Shown: positions 1 to 9,271, numbered from the stretch's first letter. The stretch: 64,000 nucleotides of DNA from an uncultured bacterium (GCA_949282215.1 CASDPF010000002.1:1-64000); one strand, 5' to 3'. Numbers and translations: made by a program. Notes: a model not told the origin generated them from the letters alone.

Positions 1-142
1 TCAAAACCTTCGGTTAATACAGTTTCGCTTACGGGCTATTTCTATCATTTCCCGTTTGCTTTCAAGTTTTCCCCTTTACAATTTTATTTCCTTTTATTCT
101 GTCGGCTAATGTCGACTTTTTTATTGCAAAAATATTAACATC
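1..142. other. Intergenic stretch upstream of rsfS
   Basis: No gene is called here. The plus strand is open in frame 1 from the window edge to a TAA at 136-138, but the translation is a phenylalanine-rich string with no family resemblance. A short inverted repeat, ACGGG at 31-35 and CCCGT at 51-55, could form a hairpin. I see no tRNA or known structured RNA. The end of a gene lying to the left cannot be excluded. Confidence 0.4.
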
Positions 143-171
143 TTCACATAATTAGAGTTTTCTGATATAAT
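143..171 (+). promoter_or_regulatory. Sigma-70-type promoter of rsfS operon
   Basis: A -35 box TTCACA (143-148) and a perfect -10 box TATAAT (166-171) are separated by 17 bases. Transcription would start near 178, leaving a leader of only about a dozen bases that begins at the AAGAAGAGG ribosome-binding region before the ATG at 191. Confidence 0.7.
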
Positions 172-190
172 AAGCCAAGAAGAGGTTAAA

Positions 191-586
191 ATGACAAACG
201 AAATTGATTCACATAAACTTGCATGCATCGTAGCAAGAATATTAGATGATAAATTAGGTAAAGATATTTCAATATTAAATATTGGAAACGTTTCATCTTT
301 GGCTGATTACTTCGTAATTGTAACGGGAGATTCTACTCCGCAAGTCAAAGCTCTTATGGAATCAGTTAAGGACTCTATAAAAAAGCTTTTCAACAGAATT
401 CCTTTAAGAATGGAAAATGATGCAAAAAACAGATGGAATCTTCTTGATTATGGAGATGTAGTTGTACATATTCTTCATAAAGAAGAAAGACAGACTTATG
501 CTATAGAAAAATTTTGGAGCAATGCATTCAGCATATCTGAGGATGAATGGAAAGAAGTTTCAAAAGAGTATGGAACTTATAATTAG
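191..586 (+). CDS. rsfS: Ribosomal silencing factor RsfS (Iojap family)
   Basis: RsfS binds ribosomal protein uL14 on the 50S subunit and blocks joining with 30S when nutrients are scarce. The 131-residue protein has the normal length and is a single Iojap/DUF143 domain. Its hallmarks are SLADYFVIVTG at residues 36-46, WNLLDYGDVVVHIL at 82-95 and ERQTYAIEKFW near 99-109. The start has a GAGG ribosome-binding site and a promoter just upstream. In many bacteria rsfS follows nadD and yqeK; here those two lie about 40 kb away and rsfS instead heads a run with a TPR gene and a Tic20-like gene. Identification is firm from sequence motifs; the regulatory role is family knowledge. Confidence 0.93.
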   Translation: MTNEIDSHKLACIVARILDDKLGKDISILNIGNVSSLADYFVIVTGDSTPQVKALMESVKDSIKKLFNRIPLRMENDAKNRWNLLDYGDVVVHILHKEERQTYAIEKFWSNAFSISEDEWKEVSKEYGTYN

Positions 587-631
587 TGTTACAGTTTTTA
601 CAGATAAATAAGAAAGAGATAGAATAGGCTT

Positions 632-1705
632 ATGGATAATTTAGAACTTAAACAGGAAATAAATAAACAGATTAATGATTTAATTATAGAGATGGCAAAA
701 GACCCTAAAAATGCCGATAATTACCATAAGTTATCAAGACTTTATCTTCAGTTAGAAGATTATGACAAAGTAATGTCTGTTTTAGAAAGTTTGCTTGACT
801 TATATCCTACAGATGTTCAGGCACTAGTAGGAATGGGTACTATGTGGTTTTACGAGAAAGATTTCAGAAAATCTCTTTCTTACTACAATAAAGCTCTTGA
901 AATTAACCCTAAAAATTACCTGATTTATTACAATATCGGTAACGTTTTTGCTGAATGGAAGAATTTTTCAAAAGCCTTATTCTACTACAACAGAGCTATT
1001 GACTTAAATTCAACAAACCCTGAAATTTACAATGCAATTGCTTTACTTTATCAAGATAATGAAGAATATATAGAATCTAAAGCTTATTATGAAAAAGCAC
1101 TTTCTTTAGACCCTGAAAACATTACAGCATTAGTTGATATGGGTAATGTATGTTTCAAAATTTTCGATTATGAAACTGCATTGGATTTGTATAAAAGAGT
1201 ATTTGCTTTAAATATTGATAACAAAGTAGTTGCTATATGTATAGGAAACACTTATACATTAATGAAAAAGCGTGAAGAAGCTTATAGCTATTACGAAAAA
1301 GCTCTAACTATGGAAGGTGATAATTACAGAGCATATATTTGCTATGCTATTTCACTTTCTGAGTTTGGAGAAACAGATATGGCAATTGCTATGTATGAAA
1401 AAGCAAAAGCAATATTTCCAAAAGAACCTAATGCTTATCAACTGTTAGGTAATTTATATACAAACCTTAACAGACTTGATGATGCTATGAAAGAATATAA
1501 GGAAGTTCTACACTTCAAACAACACGATGCTCAGACATATCTTCTTTTAGGTAATGCACATTATCTTCAAGGAGATATTGAAAAAGCAATTGCATCTTAT
1601 AGAGCAGCAATTAAACTTGAACCGGAAAATGACGAGTTTAAACTTGTTTATTTCCAAGTACTTGATGAATACATAGACACAAAAAGAAAAGGTGAGGCAG
1701 CATAA
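632..1705 (+). CDS. Tetratricopeptide-repeat (TPR) protein
   Basis: The 357 residues are almost entirely tandem TPR units of about 34 residues, roughly nine or ten copies. The recurring pattern is A-x-x-x-Y-x-K-A followed by a proline and an asparagine or aspartate, for instance ALEINPKN and ALSLDPEN. No signal peptide or membrane segment is visible, so it should be a cytosolic protein-protein interaction scaffold. It follows rsfS by 45 bases and its stop overlaps the next start as TAATG, which suggests co-transcription and perhaps translational coupling with the Tic20-like membrane protein. The partner protein cannot be deduced. TPR assignment is secure; function is unknown. Confidence 0.85.
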   Translation: MDNLELKQEINKQINDLIIEMAKDPKNADNYHKLSRLYLQLEDYDKVMSVLESLLDLYPTDVQALVGMGTMWFYEKDFRKSLSYYNKALEINPKNYLIYYNIGNVFAEWKNFSKALFYYNRAIDLNSTNPEIYNAIALLYQDNEEYIESKAYYEKALSLDPENITALVDMGNVCFKIFDYETALDLYKRVFALNIDNKVVAICIGNTYTLMKKREEAYSYYEKALTMEGDNYRAYICYAISLSEFGETDMAIAMYEKAKAIFPKEPNAYQLLGNLYTNLNRLDDAMKEYKEVLHFKQHDAQTYLLLGNAHYLQGDIEKAIASYRAAIKLEPENDEFKLVYFQVLDEYIDTKRKGEAA

Positions 1706-2115
1706 TGTATTCTGATTATGACAGGCCGTATATGATTGAAAGAATTGTATCGGCTCTTACATATCCTACGATGGGAATGATTGGATTTATTTGGTTAATC
1801 CTCGGACTAATTACGCATGCAAAATTGCGACCATTCACGCAATATCATATTTTCCAATCAATATTTCTGTCAATAGGTTATGTAATTGTGTCAATATTAC
1901 TCAGAGTTCTAAGTAATATTTTAAGTGTAATTCCTTTAATAAATAAACTCACGGCACAAATCATATTTTGGTTAAATATGCCTGCAATATTCGGCTATTC
2001 ACTAATTCAAGCATGTATATATTCCGTAATTATTTACCTTACAGTGACGGCTTTTATGGGAAAATTCAGCTATCTGCCTTGGGTATCTGACATTATCAAA
2101 CACAATATCAGATAA
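1705..2115 (+). CDS. Tic20/Ycf60-like small integral membrane protein
   Basis: The 136-residue protein has three to four hydrophobic segments, near residues 18-37, 50-75, 82-105 and 100-116. Between the first two it carries LRPFTQYHIFQS (41-52), which resembles the 'R-F-x-x-F-x-x-x-Q-A' core of the cyanobacterial Ycf60 and plastid Tic20 family. Its length is close to the compact members of that family. It starts on the TAATG shared with the upstream TPR gene. In plastids Tic20 takes part in inner-envelope protein import, while the bacterial role is not settled, so I assign only the family. It could instead be an unrelated DUF4870-type membrane protein, which shares a similar motif. Confidence 0.5.
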   Translation: MYSDYDRPYMIERIVSALTYPTMGMIGFIWLILGLITHAKLRPFTQYHIFQSIFLSIGYVIVSILLRVLSNILSVIPLINKLTAQIIFWLNMPAIFGYSLIQACIYSVIIYLTVTAFMGKFSYLPWVSDIIKHNIR

Positions 2116-2151
2116 TAGCAAAAATATTTTTTCATAAGTTGTACTCCGGCT

Positions 2152-2709
2152 ATGAAAACAAATCAAATTAGCTTTGAAGCAAGATTAATTAAAAACGTCC
2201 CAATAAAGAAATATTCATTTGAAAAAAAATCATACATAGAAGAACTATCTAAACTCATTGAGTTTGATCCAGCTGATACAAAAGATATAGAAAATTTGGA
2301 AAATATTGCAAAAGATTTTGGCGGTGACAGCTTTGCAAACAATATCTATATCCATGCCAAATACCTAAAAAAACATATTGGAGAAAATGGAAGATACATA
2401 GGACTTACAAGGCAAAAAGATAATTTAGACAAATTGGATGCAAGTCAAATCCTCGGAATAGCCGAAATAACAAATAAAACCCAAAAAGAAATTGAACTAG
2501 AGTATTTACAAGTGCATCCTCAATACCTACACAGCTATTGGCCGCCATCAATAAAGCATACAGGAACAGCCATTCTTAATTATTTAAAGGAATGCTACAA
2601 TAAAATAACACTAAAATCGTCAGCTAATGCGACCTTTTTTTACAAAAAAAATGGTTTTATACAACTTGATGAGAAAAAAAGATTATTTGAATGGAAAAGC
2701 ACAGATTAA
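2152..2709 (+). CDS. GNAT-like N-acetyltransferase, putative
   Basis: The 185-residue protein shows a GNAT-like C-terminal half. A strand with ILGIAEI near residue 102 leads to an acidic stretch IELEYLQVHP (about 119-128), then a helix with TGTAILNYLKE, and finally ANATFFYKKNGF (about 163-174), the usual 'x-x-a-x-x-F-Y-x-x-x-G-F' ending of the fold. The canonical Q/R-x-x-G-x-G/A acetyl-CoA loop is weakened to KHTGTA. The N-terminus (ISFEARLI) resembles that of the unknown protein encoded at 18633-19190. No strong ribosome-binding site precedes the ATG, so the start is uncertain. The gene overlaps the convergent neighbour by four bases. The substrate is unknown. Confidence 0.55.
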   Translation: MKTNQISFEARLIKNVPIKKYSFEKKSYIEELSKLIEFDPADTKDIENLENIAKDFGGDSFANNIYIHAKYLKKHIGENGRYIGLTRQKDNLDKLDASQILGIAEITNKTQKEIELEYLQVHPQYLHSYWPPSIKHTGTAILNYLKECYNKITLKSSANATFFYKKNGFIQLDEKKRLFEWKSTD

Positions 2710-3974
2710 TTAATCTTTTTTGATAGCACAAAAGCATTTGAAAGCGTAATCCCGCCCTTAACCTGCGGATTATTAACAACCCTTCCGTTAACATACATAA
2801 CTGTAGAACCTCCTCCATCAAGATTCATAGCATTAATACAACCTAAAGATTTCATAAACCCTGCAAGCTGCATCAAAGTCATCCCGACAGAACTGCCTTC
2901 TCTGCCATCTACTGCAACCATTATCATATTATAATCACCAGTATAACCTATGGCAGTTCGAGGATTTTTTCCACCGACAGCACCTAATTTTTGTGCAGTC
3001 ATATCTACAAATACTTCAGAATTTTTAACTAAATAAGGCCCACCGCTGATAATGTGCTTTACATCTTTCCAATCAGGGCTTGTAGAGATTTCAAGCTCGA
3101 CATTTTTTTTAAAAGCTAAAGGTCTTAATAATTTTGCAGGTCCGACAATAACATATCCACCCTCAGGAATTCTCAATGAAGAATAAGAGGCCGCTGTAAC
3201 TTTATTATCTTTTATTGCAATTTGGAACCCGTATTTAGGAGATGCAGGAGAGGTCATTCCCCACTCGTTTGAGTAGGCTATAACATGAGTTGATAACATT
3301 CTCGGCTGATTTATATTATCGACCTTCACAGAGCTTCCAGAGGCCTTTAAATAACTTTTAAACTGTACACGAGCCATATCAAACCCTTTATCAAAAATAC
3401 CCATGGCAACTCTGTCATAAACAGGACCTGTGTACATTTTTCCGTCAATCATTAAAGTTCCTAACGGAACACCCGTCTGGGGTTTAAAATATGTACCGTT
3501 AATTGCAACTATAGAATCAGAATTTTTTGCTATCGTTGTAATCGTTTTTCTGCTTTTCAAATTATTTGAAGTCGAGGATAATACGGGTTTTAACTCAAAG
3601 CCATCTGCGAGTTTTAAATCAATCTCCACTACATTTATTCTAACAGGTCTGCGGTCATAATATTTTGTAAGTTTGATATGCTTTACCCCGCTGCTTACAT
3701 CAGTTATTAATGCATTAGGATACTTTTTCTTAATATTTTCATCAAAATTTTTCGCTCTTGTCTCCATAGAAAATTCATTGAGAATTCTATCCTTTAACTG
3801 TCCTGTGTCAATTGCGGGAGCAGGTACCGTCGCTTGTGCAAGTTTTATATCATCAGCTAAAATCGGCGGATTAATAAATAGAAATTGAGAAAAAACAAGA
3901 ATTCCCATAATTGAGGATGTAATTAACGAATTTAACAGCCTCTCACGATTTGCAGAATAAAAGAGTGTATCCAT
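2706..3974 (-). CDS. Exported phosphodiester glycosidase (NAGPA-like) domain protein
   Basis: This 422-residue protein has a hydrophobic N-terminal anchor or signal segment at about residues 15-40 and then a C-terminal NAGPA/DUF2233 domain. The hallmarks are VAINGTYF, a GGP motif, the AVDGR segment, and NLDGGGSTVMYVNG near residues 384-397. In mammals the domain uncovers mannose-6-phosphate tags by cleaving a GlcNAc phosphodiester; in bacteria it is found in cell-wall or exopolysaccharide proteins. The enzyme probably acts outside the inner membrane. It starts at an ATG preceded by GAGGTGA and has no operon partner. Domain assignment is firm; the natural substrate is unknown. Confidence 0.8.
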   Translation of the reverse strand: MDTLFYSANRERLLNSLITSSIMGILVFSQFLFINPPILADDIKLAQATVPAPAIDTGQLKDRILNEFSMETRAKNFDENIKKKYPNALITDVSSGVKHIKLTKYYDRRPVRINVVEIDLKLADGFELKPVLSSTSNNLKSRKTITTIAKNSDSIVAINGTYFKPQTGVPLGTLMIDGKMYTGPVYDRVAMGIFDKGFDMARVQFKSYLKASGSSVKVDNINQPRMLSTHVIAYSNEWGMTSPASPKYGFQIAIKDNKVTAASYSSLRIPEGGYVIVGPAKLLRPLAFKKNVELEISTSPDWKDVKHIISGGPYLVKNSEVFVDMTAQKLGAVGGKNPRTAIGYTGDYNMIMVAVDGREGSSVGMTLMQLAGFMKSLGCINAMNLDGGGSTVMYVNGRVVNNPQVKGGITLSNAFVLSKKIN

Positions 3975-4229
3975 AGTGTCACCTCATTTTTTAAAGTAAC
4001 CGGATACCTTTTTTATTTTAGAGTGGGGCGGGGAATAACACTCATCGAAAACCTGCTTTTTGCCCGATTGAAAGTGTCCTTATAATTTATAAAGTTTTTT
4101 CAAAGGAGTCAAACCTTTTTACAGGGACTTCCTACTACTATTGTAACATATATTTACAAATATCTCAAGTCCTCTGATAATAAGGCTTTTACAAAACTAA
4201 ATAAGGGTAAATGTACACTTAATCAGCTA
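3975..4229. other. Intergenic region upstream of the NAGPA-like gene
   Basis: This 255-base gap follows the end of the pilin-like gene and precedes the NAGPA-like gene on the minus strand. I see AT-rich sequence, a GC-rich patch near 4024-4033 and no recognisable RNA motif or strong promoter. Confidence 0.3.
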
Positions 4230-4959
4230 TTACCATGGGTAATAGTCCTTTATCTCCCAGCCATCATATTGAATCAATTTTCCACATGATCCACCAGCAT
4301 ATTTTATATTTGTTCCTTTTTTACACGGATAATTGTAGTGATTTACTAACTCATCTCGTTTAGAAGGAATAAAATCACTTGGATAAAGAACTACCTTTTT
4401 AAGTCTATAAATTTCAGTCATAAAGATATCTTTTCCTAGCCTATTTGGACCTTTTTTTGAATTAATATCAATAAAAACCCAAATATACCCACTAGGAACA
4501 TTTGAAAACATTCCAATAGCACTTCCATCAGGCAATATGTGCCAATATAACACTTCAATAGCATTATTACCATCAATATTATAGATTGGATACGATTCAC
4601 GACTAGGTGAGTAGAAACCACTTTTCCCAACAACTTTCATATAGGGTAAAAAATATTTATTAAAAAATTCTGATTCATTTGCAGCATAGTCAGCATTTTC
4701 AGGAAACACCCATTCTGACATCTCACCATTATCTTTTTCAGATAAACGTATTATTTCCTGTAATGAAGCAAAACTTTTTTTTAATTTTGTAACAGTCACC
4801 TTTTTTTGATACTTACCAACAAGACTTGGCAATGTCATTGCAGCAACGATACCTATTACCCCTAATGTAATTAAAACTTCTGCTAATGTAAAACCCTTAC
4901 TGAGCTTAGAGTTACGCTGCCCCCCCCCCCGAAATTGTCTCTATAATTGACTTTTGCAT
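4230..4959 (-). CDS. Type IV pilin-like (prepilin) gene, out of frame at an 11-G tract
   Basis: A well-placed start (AAGGAG six bases before the ATG at 4959) opens MQKSIIETIS, then the coding strand runs into eleven consecutive G (4920-4930) and meets a TAA shortly after. The prepilin frame, with KGFTLAEVLITLG and the hydrophobic VIGIVAAMTLPSLVG, lies one base off. Ten or thirteen G would join the two into one open frame; with ten G the product is 242 residues with a long leader ending at the G-F cleavage site. The downstream frame continues cleanly to a TAA and ends in GWEIKDYYPW, resembling the WEFKDDYPY end of the second pilin-like gene at 20765. As written the gene is off. It lies 19 bases after the helicase gene. 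A homopolymer sequencing error is the main alternative. Confidence 0.75.
4920..4930. repeat. Homopolymeric C(11)/G(11) tract inside pilin-like gene
   Basis: Eleven C on the plus strand, equal to eleven G in the coding direction, sit 29 bases after the ATG. No other mononucleotide G or C run of this length was noticed in this AT-rich window. Runs of this kind slip during replication and can switch reading frames. Confidence 0.9.
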
Positions 4960-4978
4960 ATTTTTCTCCTTTCTAAAT

Positions 4979-7264
4979 TTAATCAATATCAACAGGTTCT
5001 CTCATAATTTTTTCAATAGCTTCCCTTGCGGTAAATACAAGTGCCTCAGGAACATTTGAAATAGTAGTGAATTGTCTTAATACATCAACAACCCTTTTAA
5101 AAGAACGGACAATATCACCTTCACCGACATCCATCTGACCTGAAATAGTTTCCCAATCAGCTCCTTCCACCCACAATTCAATAAGTGAGCTAAAATACGG
5201 ATTTATGTATAATGGAGCTTCCACTGAATATGAATTTTGAGTACGTTCAATTTTTCGTTTAATATTTCTGATATTATTCAATGTTTTTCTTACAGGCTCT
5301 GAAAACGGGATATATGGAATATCCATCCTTAAATCCTCTGTTGTTATTGCACAAACGACAGCTGACAACTGAGCTGGTGTAAGGTTTTCTAAAATATGTG
5401 AAAAAATAATTTCTGCGACATACAATTCATTTTCAGAACGGATTTGAGAGGTCGTAATTCCTTTTTCAGTCGGATAATCATCTTTAAGATATCCAAATTC
5501 AATTAAAACACTTCTATGAGCTAAAAATTTATTCCAAAAAATATCTCGTTGACGGTCTATTTCTTTATTTAATTTTTTTAATTTAATCTCAAGACGATTA
5601 ATGACTTCAATATTTTTAGTATGTTTTTTATAAAGCTTACAGATATCACAAGGGTAATCGTGCATTTTTTCAAGCATAGCTTTAGTTTCTTTACCGAATC
5701 TGATTACTTCATCAGAAAGAGGCCTATTTTTAGAACGCTCTTGCTTAGTAATTTTTTTATAAGTTTGACGGTTTTGAACATATAAATGACGAAGTTTATC
5801 GTACTCATGCAATTCAAAATCCGAGAGTTTATTAGGACAAATGAATTCTCTGGATTTTATTTCACCTTCCATTGAAGACTTTAACTGCAAAAGCGGTTTT
5901 AATCTTGCACCAGAAGAAAAATATCCAAAACTTTTTAATATCAATTCTTTTGCTTCATCCAATGAAAATCTTTGAAGCAAGTTTAATACCATAGAATAAC
6001 TAGGAGAAAAACGGCTTTCCAAAGGATTAGCATCACTAAGCACAAGCTCAGCAACTTCCTCAGGCGTTTGGAATTGTGTCCCTACAACTGTGACATAACC
6101 TATTTCATCCATCCCACGTCTTCCCGCACGTCCTGACATTTGGAGAAATTCACTTGCCGTAAGCATTCTATGGCCGCTATCGGTTCTTTTGCTGGTAGAA
6201 CTTATCACCGTTGAGCGGGCAGGCATATTTATACCCGCAGCAAGAGTCTCTGTCGCAAAAACAACTTTAATTAAACCTTTTTGAAATAATTTTTCCACAA
6301 GATTTTTCCAAGACGGCAAAAGACCTGCATGGTGAGAGGCTACACCACATAAAAGATATTCAATATGCTTGTTATTATATAAATGCGGGTTTTCGGCAAT
6401 ATATTCATCAACAAACTGTCTTATTTGAGCACGTTCGCCTTTAGTAATTAAATCAAGCCCTGCACACTTTTCCATTTGTTCATCACATTTTTTACGAGAA
6501 AACGTAAAATAAATTGCAGGAAGCATATCCTGATTATTCAAATTTCGAACAATATCTTTCACATAAGAACGCTGTTTTTTTCTGTTATGCCCCCACAACT
6601 TTTTCTCCGGTTTAATTTTTTTATTTAATTGGCCAGACGGAGTCAAAAGCGGGAGCAATTTATCAGGCTGAGAACTGTCAAAATAGAAAAATCTTAAAGG
6701 AACAGGTCTAAAATCAGTATTTACCAACTCAGTTTTAGAATGCACAGTATTAATCCAATCCGTAAGCTCATCTGCATTTGCAACAGTCGCAGAAAGTGCA
6801 ATAATTTGAACATTCGTAGGACAATAGATTATACTCTCTTCCCAAACAGTGCCACGCTGCTCATCATTCATATAATGAACTTCATCCAATACAACATATC
6901 TCACATCTTTCATATTATCAGCAACAGCACCAAAATTGGTTCCATAAAGCATATTACGAAAGACTTCAGTCGTCATAATAACGATTTGGGCATTTCTGTT
7001 AATTGAAGTATCTCCGGTAAGAAGTCCGACTTTTTCAGAGCCGTATTTTTCTGAGAAATCAAAAAATTTCTGATTAGAAAGAGCTTTTAATGGTGTCGTA
7101 TAAAAAATTCTAGTACCATTTTCCAAAGCTCTATGTATAGCATGCTGAGCGATTACAGTTTTCCCTGCACCTGTAGGAGCACATACAACTACACTTTTGC
7201 CACTATCAATAAATTCACAGGCCTCTTTTTGAAAATCGTCTAATTCAAATGGAAATTCGTACAT
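4979..7264 (-). CDS. Ski2/Mtr4-like DEAD/DEAH-box RNA helicase
   Basis: A superfamily 2 helicase of 761 residues, somewhat shorter than typical Ski2-like proteins. RecA domain 1 contains the Walker A motif APTGAGKT (29-36), the DEVH box (127-130) and SAT (158-160). Domain 2 ends with QMSGRAGRRGMD (375-386), the exact motif VI of the Ski2/Mtr4 group. The C-terminal part (about 600-761) resembles the DSHCT helical domain. Cyanobacteria carry homologues of this kind, presumed to act in RNA processing or decay, but the substrate cannot be read from sequence. A good ribosome-binding site (GAGG in reverse) precedes the start at 7264. The pilin-like gene follows directly downstream. Confidence 0.88.
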   Translation of the reverse strand: MYEFPFELDDFQKEACEFIDSGKSVVVCAPTGAGKTVIAQHAIHRALENGTRIFYTTPLKALSNQKFFDFSEKYGSEKVGLLTGDTSINRNAQIVIMTTEVFRNMLYGTNFGAVADNMKDVRYVVLDEVHYMNDEQRGTVWEESIIYCPTNVQIIALSATVANADELTDWINTVHSKTELVNTDFRPVPLRFFYFDSSQPDKLLPLLTPSGQLNKKIKPEKKLWGHNRKKQRSYVKDIVRNLNNQDMLPAIYFTFSRKKCDEQMEKCAGLDLITKGERAQIRQFVDEYIAENPHLYNNKHIEYLLCGVASHHAGLLPSWKNLVEKLFQKGLIKVVFATETLAAGINMPARSTVISSTSKRTDSGHRMLTASEFLQMSGRAGRRGMDEIGYVTVVGTQFQTPEEVAELVLSDANPLESRFSPSYSMVLNLLQRFSLDEAKELILKSFGYFSSGARLKPLLQLKSSMEGEIKSREFICPNKLSDFELHEYDKLRHLYVQNRQTYKKITKQERSKNRPLSDEVIRFGKETKAMLEKMHDYPCDICKLYKKHTKNIEVINRLEIKLKKLNKEIDRQRDIFWNKFLAHRSVLIEFGYLKDDYPTEKGITTSQIRSENELYVAEIIFSHILENLTPAQLSAVVCAITTEDLRMDIPYIPFSEPVRKTLNNIRNIKRKIERTQNSYSVEAPLYINPYFSSLIELWVEGADWETISGQMDVGEGDIVRSFKRVVDVLRQFTTISNVPEALVFTAREAIEKIMREPVDID

Positions 7265-7312
7265 TCATACTCCTCAAAAGCTTCCATTGATATTATAACA
7301 CGATTTTGAAGA

Positions 7313-7774
7313 TTATTCTATATTTCTTAACCGATAATCAAAAATAGGTACGCAAAAACCTACACACAAAAATGCCATAGGGACAGAGTAAATAAAACCT
7401 AACCACCCTAATGGATGTTTATAATAAGCATCCATCATCAAAGCAAGAATAATAAAGAGCAATAAACGCAAAAACATAACCTTAAAATAATTCTTCATAG
7501 AAAAATCATTTTTAGAAAAATCATAATGAAAACGTTTCTCTAAAACTCTTGACCAAGCAACGAATAAAAGATAATAAAGATATACAAGCCAATTAAACAA
7601 AAATAAAGGCAGTCCGATTAAATATTTAGCCCAAACAGGAATTTTCAAATACAAAAAACGAATAAAAATAATCAATTTGCACAAAAATGTAAGACATCTT
7701 GCAGAGAAGGTATCTTTATAAAAAAAAGGTTCCTCTATTGCGTCAATAATATTGTCAAAATTATCTTTACCCAT
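7313..7774 (-). CDS. Small multi-pass membrane protein, unknown function
   Basis: The 153-residue protein has about four hydrophobic segments, near residues 28-44, 48-75, 97-115 and 122-145, with a charged cytosolic-looking loop (RVLEKRFHYDFSKNDF) between the second and third. I do not recognise a family. There is no clear ribosome-binding site before the ATG. It lies between the serS terminator and the helicase gene on the same strand, so it may head the helicase transcription unit. No further function can be assigned. Confidence 0.55.
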   Translation of the reverse strand: MGKDNFDNIIDAIEEPFFYKDTFSARCLTFLCKLIIFIRFLYLKIPVWAKYLIGLPLFLFNWLVYLYYLLFVAWSRVLEKRFHYDFSKNDFSMKNYFKVMFLRLLLFIILALMMDAYYKHPLGWLGFIYSVPMAFLCVGFCVPIFDYRLRNIE

Positions 7775-7829
7775 AAAACCAATTATGCACCAAACAACAA
7801 CAAAAGTAAAACTCTTTATATAAATACAA

Positions 7830-7856
7830 AAAGACCGGCTCTCTAGTCCGGTCTTT
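7830..7856 (-). terminator. Rho-independent terminator of serS
   Basis: AAAGACCGG (7830-7838) pairs with CCGGTCTTT (7848-7856) around a nine-base loop. In the minus direction the stem is followed by a run of T. It sits 19 bases past the serS stop. Confidence 0.85.
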
Positions 7857-7874
7857 CTTCAAATGAATTCCAAA

Positions 7875-9140
7875 TTATATCTTATCAAAACCAGTATATT
7901 TTCTAAGCACTTCCGGAATAATAATTGTGCCATCAGCCTGTTGATAATTTTCAATAATTGCGGCAAATGTTCTACCAACAGCCAAACCAGAACCGTTGAT
8001 AGTATGAACAAATTGAACTTTTCCGGTTTCTTTATCACGATATCTTATATTAGCACGTCTTGCTTGATAATCTCCGTAATTTGAGCAGCTTGAAATTTCT
8101 TTATAAGTCCCATAAGATGGCATCCAAACTTCCAAATCCCAACACTTATTAGCTGAAAAACCAATATCAGCAGTACAAAGAGCTTCTCTGCGATAAGGTA
8201 ATTCCAATAATTGAAGCATCTTTTCAGCATCCTCAGTTAATTTTTCATGTTCATCTTTACTTGTTTGAGGAGTACAAAGTTTTACCAACTCAACTTTATT
8301 AAATTGGTGAACACGAATTAATCCTCTGGTATCTTTACCTGCTGAACCAGCCTCACGCCTAAAGCACGGAGTATATGCTGTCATATACTTAGGCAAATCA
8401 TCTTCAGATAAGATTTCACCTGCATAAATATTAGTAACAGGAACTTCTGCTGTTGGAATTAAGTACAAATCTTCATCAACACATTTATACATATCTTCAG
8501 CAAATTTAGGCAACTGCCCTGTTCCGGTCATAGTAGCAGCATTTGCCATAAATGGCGGTAAAATTTCTTCATAACCTTGTTCACCACAATGATAATCTAA
8601 GAAAAAGTTGATAATAGCACGCTCTAATTTTGCACCCTTACCACGATACAAAGTAAAACGACTCTGTGAAAGTTTTACACCGCGTTCGAAATCTACAAGG
8701 CCTTTTTCTTCGCATAAATCCCAATGAGGCTTAAATTCAAAATCAAATTTTCTAGGTTCACCCCATTTATAAACTTCAACATTATCATCTTCAGAAGCTC
8801 CAATAGGGGTAGTTTCATCAGAAATATTAGGAATATGAAGTAAAATATCACGCTGTTTTTCATCTAGCAAAGATTGTTTTTCTTCTAAAACCTTAATTTC
8901 ATCACCGATTTTACGAACTTCTTCTTGGACAGCATCAGTATTTTCACCTTTTTTCTTAAGTTCGCCAATCATTTGAGAATCTTTTTTTCTCTTTGCTCTT
9001 AGCTCATCTGCAGTAGTCTGAATTTTTCTTCTTTCTTCATCAATCTTAATAACTTCATCAATTGACAAATCAGGATTACGACGTTTCAATAATTCATTTA
9101 TTTTATCAGGGTATTCCCGAATTAGTTTTATATCAAGCAT
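7875..9140 (-). CDS. serS: Seryl-tRNA synthetase
   Basis: SerS charges tRNA-Ser with serine in the cytosol. The 421-residue length is normal. The N-terminal 100 residues form the long antiparallel coiled-coil arm that grips the tRNA variable loop (runs of K/E from about 30 to 100). The class II catalytic core follows, with motif 2 [14 protein letters not shown] near residue 260 and motif 3 [16 protein letters not shown] at about 382-397. The TAEVP serine-binding segment is present. The ATG has an AAGAGG site upstream. The gene is monocistronic by appearance, with its own hairpin terminator. Confidence 0.97.
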   Translation of the reverse strand: MLDIKLIREYPDKINELLKRRNPDLSIDEVIKIDEERRKIQTTADELRAKRKKDSQMIGELKKKGENTDAVQEEVRKIGDEIKVLEEKQSLLDEKQRDILLHIPNISDETTPIGASEDDNVEVYKWGEPRKFDFEFKPHWDLCEEKGLVDFERGVKLSQSRFTLYRGKGAKLERAIINFFLDYHCGEQGYEEILPPFMANAATMTGTGQLPKFAEDMYKCVDEDLYLIPTAEVPVTNIYAGEILSEDDLPKYMTAYTPCFRREAGSAGKDTRGLIRVHQFNKVELVKLCTPQTSKDEHEKLTEDAEKMLQLLELPYRREALCTADIGFSANKCWDLEVWMPSYGTYKEISSCSNYGDYQARRANIRYRDKETGKVQFVHTINGSGLAVGRTFAAIIENYQQADGTIIIPEVLRKYTGFDKI

Positions 9141-9242
9141 TTCAAACCTCTTTCTTATTTCATAATCAGCATAAATATTATAGATTAAATAGAAACATTA
9201 ATCAAGATTTAAACCCTCCTTAACACTAAATCCATAGATTGA

Positions 9243-9271
9243 TTGCAAAATTGACAAAAAAATAGGATAAT
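9243..9271 (+). promoter_or_regulatory. Promoter of the small gene at 9291
   Basis: TTGCAA (9243-9248) and GATAAT (9266-9271) are 17 bases apart. The predicted start near 9278 falls after the upstream in-frame ATG at 9270, which supports the ATG at 9291 as the real start. Confidence 0.5.

Noticed and set aside
1-138. A protein-coding tail entering from the left edge
   Set aside because: Frame 1 is open for 45 codons, but the product is a Phe-rich string with no likeness to a protein family, and the region carries a promoter soon after. Chance explains it.
4920-4930. Treating the pilin-like gene at 4230 as a plain pseudogene
   Set aside because: The sequence after the G tract has an undisturbed frame to a normal stop, and a one-base change restores the full protein. 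Decay would usually leave further lesions. I therefore describe it as an out-of-frame gene.
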